A stretch of 64,000 nucleotides of DNA from an uncultured Bacilli bacterium (GCA_934096715.1 CAKOMQ010000001.1:1-64000); one strand, 5' to 3'. Shown: positions 37,203-46,436, numbered from the stretch's first letter. Numbers and translations are program-made. Notes: generated from the sequence alone by a model not told the origin.

Positions 37203-37982
37203 TTATTTGCTTTCCTCTGGAGTTTCTGCAGTTTCTACTACTTCAGTAGTTTCAACACCATTTTCTTCAACTACTTCTGTATTTTCTACATTTTCAGTTA
37301 CAACTTCATCAACAACAGTTTCTTCAACATAACTTATTAATTCTTTTGGATCAGCTTTTCTTGAATTTTTAACAGCTGTTTTAATAAGCACTAGTGAATT
37401 TTTAGCTCCTGGAATATTTCCACTTACTAAAATATAATTATCGATTGTATTAACTTCTACTATTTCAAGATTTTGAATAGTAACAGTTTCAAATCCCATG
37501 TGTCCTGGCAACTTTTTACCTTTAAGAACTCTCTTAGGTAACATAGTACCCATTGAACCAGGTCCACGATGATAATGAGAACCATGTCCCATTGGTCCAC
37601 GATTTTGATTATGTCTTTTAATTGAACCTTGGAAGCCTTTACCTTTAGATGTACCAGTAACATCTACAACTTCTCCAACTTCAAATAAGTTAGCATCAAT
37701 TTTGTCTCCTATATTATGGCTTCCATCAAAATCTCTTATTTCCTTTAAGAAGCGCTTAGGAGTTGTGTTTGCTTTTTTAGCATGTCCAACTTCTGATTTT
37801 GTTGAACGATTTTCTTTCTTTTCAAATACGCCTAATTGGATTCCGTTGTAACCATCAGTTTCAACAGTTTTAACTTGCATTACAACATTTGGTTCTACGC
37901 TAACAACTGTAACAGGAATTAGCTTACCATCTTTTGTAAATACTTGAGTCATTCCAACTTTACGTCCTAAGATTCCTTTCAT
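37203..37982 (-). CDS. rplC: 50S ribosomal protein L3 with long acidic tail
   Basis: L3 with the conserved loop [19 protein letters not shown] and [13 protein letters not shown] near the peptidyl-transferase centre. At 259 aa it exceeds the usual ~210. The extra ~45 residues at the C-terminus are a low-complexity acidic run rich in V, E and T (for example [19 protein letters not shown]). In-frame and followed by a single stop, with rplD 22 bp downstream, so this is a real extension, not a frameshift. Confidence 0.97.
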   Translation of the reverse strand: MKGILGRKVGMTQVFTKDGKLIPVTVVSVEPNVVMQVKTVETDGYNGIQLGVFEKKENRSTKSEVGHAKKANTTPKRFLKEIRDFDGSHNIGDKIDANLFEVGEVVDVTGTSKGKGFQGSIKRHNQNRGPMGHGSHYHRGPGSMGTMLPKRVLKGKKLPGHMGFETVTIQNLEIVEVNTIDNYILVSGNIPGAKNSLVLIKTAVKNSRKADPKELISYVEETVVDEVVTENVENTEVVEENGVETTEVVETAETPEESK

Positions 37983-38008
37983 TTTAACTTTCCTTTCCTT
38001 CTAAATAA

Positions 38009-38317
38009 TTATAATTTAATGTCGATGTCTACACCACTTGGTAAATCTAAGTGAGTTAAAGCATCAATTGTTTCTTTGCTTGGTTCTTTAATATCTATAA
38101 GTCTCTTGTGAGTTCTTCTTTCGAATTGTTCACGAGAATCTTTATATTTATGTACCGCTCTTAATACTGTGAATTTTTCAATTTCAGTAGGAAGTGGTAC
38201 TGGACCAGATACTACGCCACCAGTTCTTTTTACAGTTTCGATAATTTTACTAGCTGCATTATCAAGAATTCTATGATCATAAGCTTTCAAATTAATTCTT
38301 ACTTTTGTGTTTGACAT
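38009..38317 (-). CDS. rpsJ: 30S ribosomal protein S10
   Basis: S10 of 102 aa, first gene of the S10 operon. [14 protein letters not shown] and [12 protein letters not shown] are typical. It is preceded by a leader of about 127 nt and its own promoter. It also acts as NusE in antitermination complexes. Confidence 0.98.
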   Translation of the reverse strand: MSNTKVRINLKAYDHRILDNAASKIIETVKRTGGVVSGPVPLPTEIEKFTVLRAVHKYKDSREQFERRTHKRLIDIKEPSKETIDALTHLDLPSGVDIDIKL

Positions 38318-38444
38318 TTTATGTTCTCCTTTCGTCTATATCTAGTATAGGCTTGCTCGACGCAAATTACCTAATACCTTGGAATAATATTTACCAACTT
38401 ATCCTAGTGTATCAGCAACCTTGCGTGTCACCGCAGTCATACAA
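38318..38444 (-). promoter_or_regulatory. rpsJ 5' leader, possible regulatory RNA
   Basis: About 127 nt between the predicted start of transcription and the rpsJ ATG. It is clearly richer in G and C than nearby spacers and contains GACTGCGGTGACACGCAAGG, able to form a TGCG/CGCA hairpin, and other short complementary segments. No reading frame. Ribosomal operon leaders are often protein-binding; a specific match was not verified. Confidence 0.4.
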
Positions 38445-38449
38445 AAACA

Positions 38450-38479
38450 ATTATAGCACACTAATTATATGAAAATCAA
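38450..38479 (-). promoter_or_regulatory. predicted promoter of the S10 operon
   Basis: TTGATT (38474-38479) and TATAAT (38450-38455) on the minus strand with an 18-bp spacer; TG one base before the -10 gives an extended -10 element. Confidence 0.75.
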
Positions 38480-38517
38480 GTGATTTTTTACACATTATAA
38501 ACAAAATTATAAACAAA

Positions 38518-38538
38518 AAAAGTGTAAAGCACACTTTT
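38518..38538 (-). terminator. terminator of gpmI
   Basis: AAAAGTGT/ACACTTTT stem of 8 bp, loop of 5, followed on the minus strand by seven T residues; overlaps the gpmI stop codon. Confidence 0.8.
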
Positions 38539-40036
38539 ATTCATTAAGAAATAAATCCCTTGTATCTCGCATCTCATCCGGCAAAGCAATTTCCATATAA
38601 TTTAATATAGTAGGAGCAACCATGGTTAAATCGCCTTCTTCTTTTAATTTGACATTTTTATCCATCAAAATAAATGGTACTTTACTTAATGTATGGGTTG
38701 TCACCGGATTATTATCATCATCCATCATGACATCGGCATTTCCATGATCCGAAAGAAGAATTACCGTATAAAAATTTTCTTCAGCCTTATCTACTATTTT
38801 ACTTAAACATAAATCTACTGCCATACATGCCTTACTAGCTGCTAAAAAATCACCGGTATGCCCTACCATATCAGGATTAGCAAAATTTACTAATATAAAA
38901 TCATAATCTTGCATCATACATTCTACAACTTTTTTAGTTACACCAACTGCACTCATTTCTGGTTTTAAGTCATACGTTTCAACACTTGGAGAAGGAATTT
39001 CAAATTTTTGACATTTGTCAATTTTATCGTTATACCCTCCATCAAAAAAATAAGTAACATGCGGATACTTTTCACTTTCTGCAATACGAGCTTGAGTCAA
39101 TCCTAATTTAGACAAATAAATCCCTAATGGATTATTAACCTTAGTTTGTTCTAAGAAATTAATTGTTTTAATATTCTTATCTACTTGGAAGAAAGTATAA
39201 ACTTTTAATTTATCCATTTTTAATGTTGAAAACTCATTGTATTCTGGATCGGTCATTGATTTTAAAATTTGCTTAGATCTATCAGCACGATAGTTCATCC
39301 AAATTAAAACGTCACCATTCTTAATTTTACCTTCTTCGTTTACAATTAAAGGTCTAATAAATTCGTCAGTTTCATTTTGTTTATAACAAGCATTTAAAGC
39401 TCGTTCAATATTTTTTATAGATGTACCTTTCATTCTAGTAACTAAATCATAATAAAGGCTAGTTCGTTTTAAATTACCATCTCTATCCATAGCATAATAT
39501 CTACCACAAATAGTTGCAATCGAACCAATTTTATTTTTATTGATATGTTCTTGTAATCGACTAATAAAAGAATAAGCGCTTGTTTTTTGTGTATCACGTC
39601 CATCTGTAATTAAATGAAAATAAATCTCTTTGGCACCATCAGCTACAAGTTTTTCATATATTTTAAAGAAATCATCACAACTTGCATGAACATTACCATC
39701 ACTAAACAAACCCATGATATGTATTCTTTTGTCTTTATCTTCGTTAATTAAATTTTGATACACTAGATTATCATCTAAATTATCTAATAGTTCGTTTACC
39801 AATGTCTCATTTTGTTTAAGAAGTCTGCCTGCTCCAATAGTCATGTGTCCTACTTCACTATTACCAAATTGCCCTTTTGTAAGGCCAACCTTTTCTTCAC
39901 TTGCGTCAAGTAAAGCATGCGGATATTCATTAAAATATTCTTTAAAGTTAGTCATATCAGCCGCATATATTGCGTTGCCATGAGTTTCTTCCCTATAACC
40001 AAAACCGTCAAAAATTATTGTAACAATTTTTTTCAT
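38537..40036 (-). CDS. gpmI: 2,3-bisphosphoglycerate-independent phosphoglycerate mutase
   Basis: 499-aa manganese enzyme interconverting 3- and 2-phosphoglycerate in glycolysis. FDGFGYREETHGNAI gives the first metal aspartate, GQFGNSEVGHMTIGAGR the phosphorylated serine, and LLSDHGNAD and THTLSKVPF later metal ligands. It has its own promoter and terminator. Its neighbours pgk and gap are the usual partners, but spo0A now separates them and tpiA is missing from the cluster. Confidence 0.97.
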   Translation of the reverse strand: MKKIVTIIFDGFGYREETHGNAIYAADMTNFKEYFNEYPHALLDASEEKVGLTKGQFGNSEVGHMTIGAGRLLKQNETLVNELLDNLDDNLVYQNLINEDKDKRIHIMGLFSDGNVHASCDDFFKIYEKLVADGAKEIYFHLITDGRDTQKTSAYSFISRLQEHINKNKIGSIATICGRYYAMDRDGNLKRTSLYYDLVTRMKGTSIKNIERALNACYKQNETDEFIRPLIVNEEGKIKNGDVLIWMNYRADRSKQILKSMTDPEYNEFSTLKMDKLKVYTFFQVDKNIKTINFLEQTKVNNPLGIYLSKLGLTQARIAESEKYPHVTYFFDGGYNDKIDKCQKFEIPSPSVETYDLKPEMSAVGVTKKVVECMMQDYDFILVNFANPDMVGHTGDFLAASKACMAVDLCLSKIVDKAEENFYTVILLSDHGNADVMMDDDNNPVTTHTLSKVPFILMDKNVKLKEEGDLTMVAPTILNYMEIALPDEMRDTRDLFLNE

Positions 40037-40054
40037 TAAATCACCTTTTAAAAA

Positions 40055-40083
40055 ATTTTAACACGATATACAAAAAAATACAA
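40055..40083 (-). promoter_or_regulatory. predicted promoter of gpmI
   Basis: TTGTAT (40078-40083) and TAAAAT (40055-40060) on the minus strand, 17 bp apart, just downstream of the spo0A terminator. Confidence 0.55.
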
Positions 40084-40085
40084 CA

Positions 40086-40114
40086 AACGAAAAAAATTAC
40101 ATAGACATGTAATT
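40086..40114 (-). terminator. terminator of spo0A
   Basis: AATTACAT/ATGTAATT stem with loop of 4 (40095-40114) followed by a T tract on the minus strand. Confidence 0.75.
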
Positions 40115-40117
40115 CTT

Positions 40118-40873
40118 TTAAGAACATATTAGTTCGCCAGAAATCTTTAAACGATCTGCAATAGTAACTAAATATTCTGCATTAGTTGGTCTATCCCTAT
40201 CTAAATCAACACTATTACCAAAAAATTCAGTAAGAACATTGATATCCCCGCGACTCCAACTAATTTCAATAGCGTGTCTAATAGCGCGCTCTACTCTCGT
40301 GGGAGTTGAATTGTATTTATCAGCAATCATGGGATAAACATCTTTTGTAATATAAGAAATGTTATCATTATTATAGAGTATTTTTACTCCTTCTCTAATA
40401 AACAAATATCCCCTTAAATGAGTAGGAACACCCAAAGTATGTAGCATATCACTAATCTTCGTTTGTAAACTTGTTAAATTAACACAATTAGATTCGTCGA
40501 AAAACATATTCATAATTCTTTTTTCTAGCGACGCAAAGTTAACCGGTTTCATCATATAATAATTAACTCCTAAATTGTTAGCCTCTCTTAATAAATAGCT
40601 ATCTTTAAATTCAGTATTAATAATTATTTTCTTTTTAATATTATGTCTTTTTAACTCATTCAATATAAATATTCCATCAATTTTAGGTAAAAGAATATCT
40701 AGAATTATTAAATCATAACAATCACTATTATGAAGTAAATATTCTAATGCTTTCTCTCCATCTGTTAGTATAGATACAACTTTGATAAGTCCATGATTGT
40801 GAAAATACTTTTCCACTTCGTTTGCTAAGTTTTCGTTATCGTCAATTACTACAACGTTAATTTTATTGTCCAT
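40118..40873 (-). CDS. spo0A: sporulation master regulator Spo0A
   Basis: 251-aa response regulator from the ATG at 40873, which has AAGGGG 5 bp upstream (an upstream hydrophobic extension would cover the promoter). Receiver domain: D11/D12 acidic pair, phosphoacceptor D59 (LIILDILLP), and the KP lysine in YMMKPVNF. The C-terminal DNA-binding domain carries the Spo0A-specific RVERAIRHAIEISWSRGDI recognition segment. It controls entry into sporulation. Located between pgk and gpmI, away from its usual spoIVB neighbour, with 0A-box-like sites in its promoter region. Confidence 0.96.
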   Translation of the reverse strand: MDNKINVVVIDDNENLANEVEKYFHNHGLIKVVSILTDGEKALEYLLHNSDCYDLIILDILLPKIDGIFILNELKRHNIKKKIIINTEFKDSYLLREANNLGVNYYMMKPVNFASLEKRIMNMFFDESNCVNLTSLQTKISDMLHTLGVPTHLRGYLFIREGVKILYNNDNISYITKDVYPMIADKYNSTPTRVERAIRHAIEISWSRGDINVLTEFFGNSVDLDRDRPTNAEYLVTIADRLKISGELICS

Positions 40874-40910
40874 GTTGACCCCTTCTAACAAATCATCTCC
40901 TACAAGAACA

Positions 40911-40939
40911 ACTATACAATAAAATACGACAAATAGCAA
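40911..40939 (-). promoter_or_regulatory. predicted promoter of spo0A
   Basis: TTGCTA (40934-40939) and TATAGT (40911-40916) on the minus strand with a 17-bp spacer. A 0A-box-like ATACGACAAA lies inside the spacer (40924-40933). Confidence 0.55.
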
Positions 40940-40967
40940 TAGCAAAAAATGTCAATTTACACATTTT

Positions 40968-40976
40968 TTTGTCGAA
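40968..40976. promoter_or_regulatory. 0A box (Spo0A-binding site) upstream of spo0A
   Basis: TTTGTCGAA, a full match to the 0A-box core TGTCGAA, about 30 bp upstream of the spo0A -35. With the near match at 40924-40933 it suggests autoregulation. Confidence 0.55.
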
Positions 40977-40995
40977 CAGTGTCAAATAAGTGATT

Positions 40996-42123
40996 TTATT
41001 CATCAAAAACATTAATTTTTCCAGTTGCAATATACTCAAGAGTCGCGCCACCGCCAGTAGACACATAGTAAAATTTATTTAAATAATTAAATTTTCTAAT
41101 AGCAGAATATGTATCTCCACCACCAGCAATAACTTTAGAATTTACATTACTTAACGTTTCAAATAGTAATTTAGTCCCTAAACATGAAGAAACATTCTCG
41201 TATTTACCACAAGTTCCATTTAAGAAAATAGTTTTAGAATGTTCAAATAAAGCAATGTTGTTAATTACGTTATCAACGATTATGTCATCTTTAGATATAT
41301 CTTCTATTTTATATAAGCTTTCTTTGCCTTCTAAAATAAAGCAATTAAAGAAAACAAGTTTATTACTATAATTATCAATAATAAAAGTAATATCTTTATA
41401 TACAGATTCATCCGTGCATACAAGACTTTTACCTAATTCGAATCCCTTTGCCTTCAAAAAAGAATTAAGTATTCCACCTGTAAGCACTAATTTATCACAT
41501 TTAGTTATGATGCTCTTGATAAGTGGTATCTTATCATCAACTTTTGCACCACCCATGATTACAATAAAGGGTCTTTCTGGATTATTAACAAGTAAATTTA
41601 AATTAGTTATTTCTTCTTCCATTAGAAATCCTACATAAGTAGGTAAATACTTACTAATTCCATAAGTAGATGAATGCATTCTATGACTTGTAGCAAAAGC
41701 ATCCATTACAAAAACATCTCCTAATGATGCAAAGTATTTAGATAATTCATCATCATTTGCACTCTCTCTTTTAAATGGAATATCAGTAAATCTAGTATTT
41801 TCAAATAAAACACATTCACCATAATTAAGATTATTTATATCATAATTAAATATTTCTTTATAAAAAGAAACTTTTACATATTTTTTTAATTCATTATAAA
41901 CAATTTCTAATGAATTATTCTTTAAGTCTTCTTCCTTTTTTACTCTACCAAAATGACTTAAGATAATTATTCTATTATTATTTTTAAGTAAATACTTAAT
42001 AGTCTTTAAACTTTTAACAATTTTAGTATCATCTAAAATAACATTATTACTAACTGGTACATTGAAATCGCATCTTAATATAACCGTTTTATTAGTAATA
42101 AAAGAGTTACTTAAATAATTCAT
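40996..42123 (-). CDS. pgk: phosphoglycerate kinase
   Basis: 375-aa glycolytic kinase transferring phosphate from 1,3-bisphosphoglycerate to ADP. TVILRCDFNVPVSNNVILDD at the N-terminus, the hinge region PFIVIMGGAKVDDKI, and the C-terminal GGGDTYSAIRKF and STGGGATLEYI loops are clear. About 20 residues shorter than most bacterial enzymes, with a trimmed C-terminus. One base separates it from gap. Confidence 0.96.
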   Translation of the reverse strand: MNYLSNSFITNKTVILRCDFNVPVSNNVILDDTKIVKSLKTIKYLLKNNNRIIILSHFGRVKKEEDLKNNSLEIVYNELKKYVKVSFYKEIFNYDINNLNYGECVLFENTRFTDIPFKRESANDDELSKYFASLGDVFVMDAFATSHRMHSSTYGISKYLPTYVGFLMEEEITNLNLLVNNPERPFIVIMGGAKVDDKIPLIKSIITKCDKLVLTGGILNSFLKAKGFELGKSLVCTDESVYKDITFIIDNYSNKLVFFNCFILEGKESLYKIEDISKDDIIVDNVINNIALFEHSKTIFLNGTCGKYENVSSCLGTKLLFETLSNVNSKVIAGGGDTYSAIRKFNYLNKFYYVSTGGGATLEYIATGKINVFDE

Positions 42124-42124
42124 A

Positions 42125-43129
42125 TTATCTAAACATACATCTTGCTACTTTTAACATTTGACAAGTGTATCCCCATTCATTATCATACCATGCCACTAGT
42201 TTTAATAGTTGACCTGACTCAGTATTAATTACATTTGTTAAATTCAAATCTACAAGCGCTCCACATTCTTCTCCAATAACATCACTAGAAACAATTGGTG
42301 CTAATATTACTTTAAGTGAATCATTTTGACTATTCGTTAATAAGTTATTTACTTCTTCTTTACTAACAGTCTCATTTAACTCTAAAGTAACATCAATTAA
42401 AGAGCCATCTACTGTCGGAACACGATAGCTAATACCGTCCATCTTTCCGTTTAATACAGGAATAACTTTACCAATTGATGATGCCGCACCAGTGGATGTA
42501 GGAATTATATTTTGAAATGCTGAACGACCACGTCTAGACATTATTCCCTTTTTATGAGCAATATCCAAAGTGACTTGATCATTAGTTAAAGAATGTACTG
42601 TAATCATAAATCCTTTTTTTACTGTATAGTTATCTACTATTACCTTGAGCATAGGTGCTAAACAATTTGTAGTACAACTAGAAGCAGAAACCACTTGTTC
42701 ACTACCATCAAGAATATCTGTGTTAACGCCATTTACCACAGTTTTTATATCTCCCTTACCAGGAGCAGAAATAAGAACCTTTTTAGCACCTGCCACAATA
42801 TGTTTTAAAGCATCTTCATATTTTGTAAATAATCCAGTACATTCTAAAACTAAATCTATATTCAATTCCTTCCAAGGTAAATTAACCGGATCTTTTTCAC
42901 TAAATACTCTTATTTTTTTAACATTACTTATAATAATATTTTCATTATCAAAACTTATTTCATTAACATGAAACCTTCCATGAACTGTATCATATTTAAT
43001 TAAATGTGCAAGTTCTTCAGGACTAGATAAATCGTTTATCGCTACTATATCAAAGTCTGGACTTGTAATCATCTGCCTAAAAGCTATTCTTCCTATTCTA
43101 CCACAACCATTTATTGCTACTCTAATCAT
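42125..43129 (-). CDS. gap: glyceraldehyde-3-phosphate dehydrogenase
   Basis: 334-aa GAPDH: NAD-binding start VAINGCGRIGRIAFRQM, catalytic cysteine in SASSCTTNCLAP, and AWYDNEWGYTCQM at the C-terminus. The IND that ends the second strand favours NAD over NADP, so the glycolytic direction is likely. Overlaps the upstream kinase gene by 8 bp. Confidence 0.97.
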   Translation of the reverse strand: MIRVAINGCGRIGRIAFRQMITSPDFDIVAINDLSSPEELAHLIKYDTVHGRFHVNEISFDNENIIISNVKKIRVFSEKDPVNLPWKELNIDLVLECTGLFTKYEDALKHIVAGAKKVLISAPGKGDIKTVVNGVNTDILDGSEQVVSASSCTTNCLAPMLKVIVDNYTVKKGFMITVHSLTNDQVTLDIAHKKGIMSRRGRSAFQNIIPTSTGAASSIGKVIPVLNGKMDGISYRVPTVDGSLIDVTLELNETVSKEEVNNLLTNSQNDSLKVILAPIVSSDVIGEECGALVDLNLTNVINTESGQLLKLVAWYDNEWGYTCQMLKVARCMFR

Positions 43130-44795
43130 TATATCTACCTCCTATAAACTCTCTTAATATTGAATCTTCCGGAATATATTCTCCAGGAATCATATAAAAT
43201 GGTTTTAAAAAATTTAATAATCTTCTTGCTTCTTCATAATACTCATCATTTATATCAACCGAATATAAAAGTGGTTCTGCAAATACTTTAAGAGCTCCTA
43301 CTTCATATGCTAAAGCAGTATTTATAATAATATCAGCATCAGGTATATATGGAAATATATACTTTTCTTCACCATTTCTTACCCTTTGCCAACTCTCTAT
43401 TGTATTTTCAACCTTATATCCCCTAGTTCTATTATCTCTTATTATTCTTCTTAGCAATCTTAAATCTATTGTTGAAATATAATTATGTCTATCTATATTT
43501 AATGGTATAAAAGGACTCAAATATATTTTAAATTTATATTTATCATCTATAGTTGGTGTTAACTTATTATTAAGAGCATGTAATCCTTCAATTAATATAA
43601 TACTATTATTGTCAAGTTTTATAAATTTATCTGTATATTCTTTTTTACCAGTTATAAAATTATATTTTCTTTCTCTTACAGAATCTCCTTTAAGTAAATT
43701 GTTTAAGTCCTCATTAAATCCTTCTACATCAATAACCTCTAAACATTCAAAGTCATAATTACCATTCTCATCTTTAGGACTTAAATCTCTATCGACATAA
43801 TAGTCATCTATACTTAATCTAAGAGTATCATAACCACTAGCATTTAAATAATCAGCAAGTCTTCTGCATGTAGTTGTTTTTCCACTAGATGAAGGCCCTG
43901 CAATTAAAACAAATTTAATATTCTTGTTATCTGTAATCTTTTTAGCAGCCTGTGCCAAACTCAAATTAAATACAAGTTCACATGATTTAATAAATTTATT
44001 AATTTCATTAGTACAAACTTTTTTGTTAATATCACATAAATAATTAACATTTAAATCTTCTAATAAACACTTTCCTTTATAAAAAGAATTGATTATATTA
44101 TCACAATTAGTATATAACGTTAACTCTCCACTTAAATTTGGAGTTAACACAATTAATCTGTGACCATCAAGGAGTTTTACATTAAATTTATTAATAATTC
44201 CCGTACTATAAGGTAAAAGAGTATAAAAATAATTATGTCTACCGAGCATACTATAAATACTTACTACTTTATCACTTATGTTTTGTATATTAAATCCTTT
44301 TTCAAAATATCCACTACGCTTATAATAATCTATGGCTTCTTCTTTTAATATTGTAAGTTTCTTAATCACTATATCTTCATGAATTAACTTGTTCATTTCA
44401 TTTTTAACTTTATTTATATCTTCTTCTTGAAAGGAATAATTATTACTAATCTTAGCAAGTACTCCAGTCGGAACACTATGTTCAAAACTAACTTCAATAT
44501 CAGAATAAATATTCTTTAATGCTGCTTCAAAAATAAAAAGTACCCCGTTTTTATATATTTTGTTTCCAAGCACATCATGTACAGTAACAATACTTATACT
44601 ACATGAATCAAATACCTTCTCACTCAAGTGGTGTAATTGATTATCTACATTAACCGCAAGTGCTTTATTTAACACCCCAAAATACTTACATATCTCATAG
44701 TAAGTTGTGCCTTTTTCAAAACTGTTAAGTAAATTACCATATTTAATGTCTATAGTATTCACATTATCATCCCTTATCTTAATATAGTTTATCAT
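43122..44795 (-). CDS. TGS/ThrRS-like N-terminal domain fused to uridine kinase
   Basis: 557-aa nucleoside kinase-like protein. The N-terminal half (about 1-270) resembles the TGS and second additional domains of threonyl-tRNA synthetase; the C-terminal half is a uridine kinase with P-loop AGPSSSGKTTTCRRLADYL at about 299-317, SIDDYYVDRDLSPKDENG and IRDNRTRGYK. This two-part architecture is common in Clostridia and Erysipelotrichia; likely substrates are uridine or cytidine. First gene of the kinase-gap-pgk run. Confidence 0.88.
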   Translation of the reverse strand: MINYIKIRDDNVNTIDIKYGNLLNSFEKGTTYYEICKYFGVLNKALAVNVDNQLHHLSEKVFDSCSISIVTVHDVLGNKIYKNGVLFIFEAALKNIYSDIEVSFEHSVPTGVLAKISNNYSFQEEDINKVKNEMNKLIHEDIVIKKLTILKEEAIDYYKRSGYFEKGFNIQNISDKVVSIYSMLGRHNYFYTLLPYSTGIINKFNVKLLDGHRLIVLTPNLSGELTLYTNCDNIINSFYKGKCLLEDLNVNYLCDINKKVCTNEINKFIKSCELVFNLSLAQAAKKITDNKNIKFVLIAGPSSSGKTTTCRRLADYLNASGYDTLRLSIDDYYVDRDLSPKDENGNYDFECLEVIDVEGFNEDLNNLLKGDSVRERKYNFITGKKEYTDKFIKLDNNSIILIEGLHALNNKLTPTIDDKYKFKIYLSPFIPLNIDRHNYISTIDLRLLRRIIRDNRTRGYKVENTIESWQRVRNGEEKYIFPYIPDADIIINTALAYEVGALKVFAEPLLYSVDINDEYYEEARRLLNFLKPFYMIPGEYIPEDSILREFIGGRYND

Positions 44796-44856
44796 AATTT
44801 AATACTTTTTTGAATAAAAATTAATGAATTAATATATTATAATTATAGGTGAAAAA

Positions 44857-45426
44857 ATGAACATAATTCCAACTGTTATTGAAAAAAGAAGTAATAGAGA
44901 GTGTGCATATGATTTATATTCAAGATTACTTGAAGATAGAATCATATTTATAAGTGGAGAAATTAATGATTCTCTAGCAAATATTGTTATAAGTGAATTA
45001 CTATACCTGGATTCATTAAATAATAATGATATTTACATGTATATAAATTCTCCAGGCGGAAGTGTTACAAGCGGAATGGCTATATACGATACAATGAACT
45101 ATGTTAAAAGTGATATTAGAACTATTGCGGTTGGACTATCAGCTAGCATGGGAGCATTTATTCTAGCAAATGGAACACTTGGGAAAAGATGTGCATTAAA
45201 AAATTCTGAAATAATGATTCATCAACCACTTGGTGGCACTAGTGGACAAGCAACAGATATTAAAATAGCAGCTGAACACATCTTAAAAACTAAAGACAAA
45301 ATAAATAAAATACTTGCAAGTGTTACTAAAAAAGATATTAAAACAATTGAACTAGACACTGAAAGAGATAATTTTATGGATCCAAAAACCGCCTTAGAAT
45401 ATGGACTAATAGACGAAATAATATAA
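44857..45426 (+). CDS. clpP: ATP-dependent Clp protease proteolytic subunit
   Basis: 189-aa ClpP serine protease. Catalytic serine in LSASMGAFILANG, histidine in EIMIHQPLGG and the aspartate in DTERDNFMDP. Works with ClpX or ClpC. One of only three plus-strand genes; divergent from the kinase gene and convergent with divIC. AGGTG lies 7 bp before the ATG. The gene is isolated from clpX. Confidence 0.95.
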   Translation: MNIIPTVIEKRSNRECAYDLYSRLLEDRIIFISGEINDSLANIVISELLYLDSLNNNDIYMYINSPGGSVTSGMAIYDTMNYVKSDIRTIAVGLSASMGAFILANGTLGKRCALKNSEIMIHQPLGGTSGQATDIKIAAEHILKTKDKINKILASVTKKDIKTIELDTERDNFMDPKTALEYGLIDEII

Positions 45427-45450
45427 AAACGACTAGAAAATCTAATCGTT
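45423..45450. terminator. terminator between clpP and divIC
   Basis: AACGACTAGA (45428-45437) and TCTAATCGTT (45441-45450) form a 10-bp stem with one mismatch and a 3-base loop. On the minus strand a run of T follows, so it mainly ends divIC; it may stop clpP too. Confidence 0.65.
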
Positions 45451-45735
45451 CATTCTAATAATCGTATCACCAGATTCAGAAAACATAAATTTTTCTTTGG
45501 CATATCTTTTTAAATATGTATCATCTTTTAGTTTCGTAATTTCACTATTTAATGCCTCTTCTTCTTCAAGTAAGCTTTCGTATTCACTTGCTAAAGCAAT
45601 CTCTCTTGATTTGTTATTAAGTATTTTAGTCCAATCTTTATAAACGCTTGAAACTAATAAAGTAAGTAATCCAATTATAGTAACACTTATTAAAAACAAT
45701 CTCTTTTTTTCTTTTTTACTTTTCTTCGTTTTCAA
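45442..45735 (-). CDS. divIC: septum formation initiator DivIC/FtsB family
   Basis: 97-aa bitopic protein: basic N-terminus (KTKKSKKEKKR), one membrane helix (about 13-32), then an extracellular coiled coil (SEYESLLEEEEALNSEIT-type heptads) and the FtsB-like closing YLKRYAKEKFMFSESGDTII. Forms the divisome core with FtsL and DivIB. It follows yabP-yabQ as in Bacillus. Confidence 0.9.
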   Translation of the reverse strand: MKTKKSKKEKKRLFLISVTIIGLLTLLVSSVYKDWTKILNNKSREIALASEYESLLEEEEALNSEITKLKDDTYLKRYAKEKFMFSESGDTIIRMND

Positions 45736-45769
45736 TTACTATCACCCCGAATTTTCATAATAATACTAC

Positions 45770-45800
45770 CAACAAAAAAAGAACTATTCAAGTTCTTTTT
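45770..45800 (-). terminator. terminator at the end of yabQ
   Basis: AAAAAGAACT/AGTTCTTTTT, a 10-bp stem with a 5-base loop (45776-45800), followed by T residues on the minus strand. It includes the last codons of yabQ. Confidence 0.75.
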
Positions 45801-46093
45801 CTTACTTTTACATGAATTTTACGTAATTTAACACCTTTTAAACAAGAAATACCAACATATATACCTACTAAAAGTGTCATTATAAAATAAATATGAAGAT
45901 ATCCATTATTTAGATAATATACCAGTATAACATAAATTATTAAAACATCTAAAGTAAATATTATAGTTAAAATATTATTGAATACTTTTTTTAAGTTATT
46001 AACAATTTTATAATTCAATTTAAATAGAAAACTTGCAACTATTCCGTATAAAAATGAAAATATAAATGTTATTAATTGTATATTTGCAGTCAT
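45788..46093 (-). CDS. yabQ: spore cortex protein YabQ-like
   Basis: 101-aa membrane protein with three to four hydrophobic segments (5-24, 37-60, 68-88) and a basic tail. In Bacillus YabQ is needed for cortex assembly and is made in the mother cell. Sequence similarity is modest, but the place directly behind yabP, with which it shares a base, and before divIC makes the call strong. Confidence 0.82.
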   Translation of the reverse strand: MTANIQLITFIFSFLYGIVASFLFKLNYKIVNNLKKVFNNILTIIFTLDVLIIYVILVYYLNNGYLHIYFIMTLLVGIYVGISCLKGVKLRKIHVKVRKRT

Positions 46094-46383
46094 TATTTAA
46101 ATAGTTTTGTTAATAAACTTTCTTCTTTTCCTTTTTTAACAGATTCAATATATTGAAAGCTATTAATTTTTCCTTTTATCTTTACATTACCATCATGAGT
46201 ATCTAATTTAATAACTTCTAATTTTTCACCTTTAATATGAATCATTCCCATTACTGATTCTAACAAAAATTCTTCATTATCAAAACTAACTATCTTTTTA
46301 ATACCAGTAAGAGTTATAATACCCCTATCAATTATTTTTAATTCATGATTACCAAAATTTATTGACTCAGTTCCATTTTCCAT
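46093..46383 (-). CDS. yabP: sporulation protein YabP
   Basis: 96-aa YabP-family protein, with LTGIKKIVSFDNEEFLLES and MGMIHIKGEKLEVIKLDTHD, then VKIKGKINSFQY; these match the beta-rich YabP/YqfC fold. YabP is a mother-cell protein required for spore cortex formation. No signal peptide. Forms a two-gene unit with yabQ. Confidence 0.9.
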   Translation of the reverse strand: MENGTESINFGNHELKIIDRGIITLTGIKKIVSFDNEEFLLESVMGMIHIKGEKLEVIKLDTHDGNVKIKGKINSFQYIESVKKGKEESLLTKLFK

Positions 46384-46408
46384 TTAATCACCAATAAAAT
46401 ATATGTTT

Positions 46409-46436
46409 AAACAAGAAAAAAATGCCTATTCGGCAA
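46409..46436 (-). terminator. candidate terminator after the HTH membrane protein gene
   Basis: Short TGCC/GGCA stem (46423-46435) with loop of 5 followed on the minus strand by seven T residues. It overlaps the stop codon. Confidence 0.45.

Noticed and set aside
40874..40945. Upstream extension of spo0A as a membrane anchor
   Set aside because: It overlaps the spo0A promoter, and the ATG at 40873 has a strong Shine-Dalgarno and begins a standard receiver domain.
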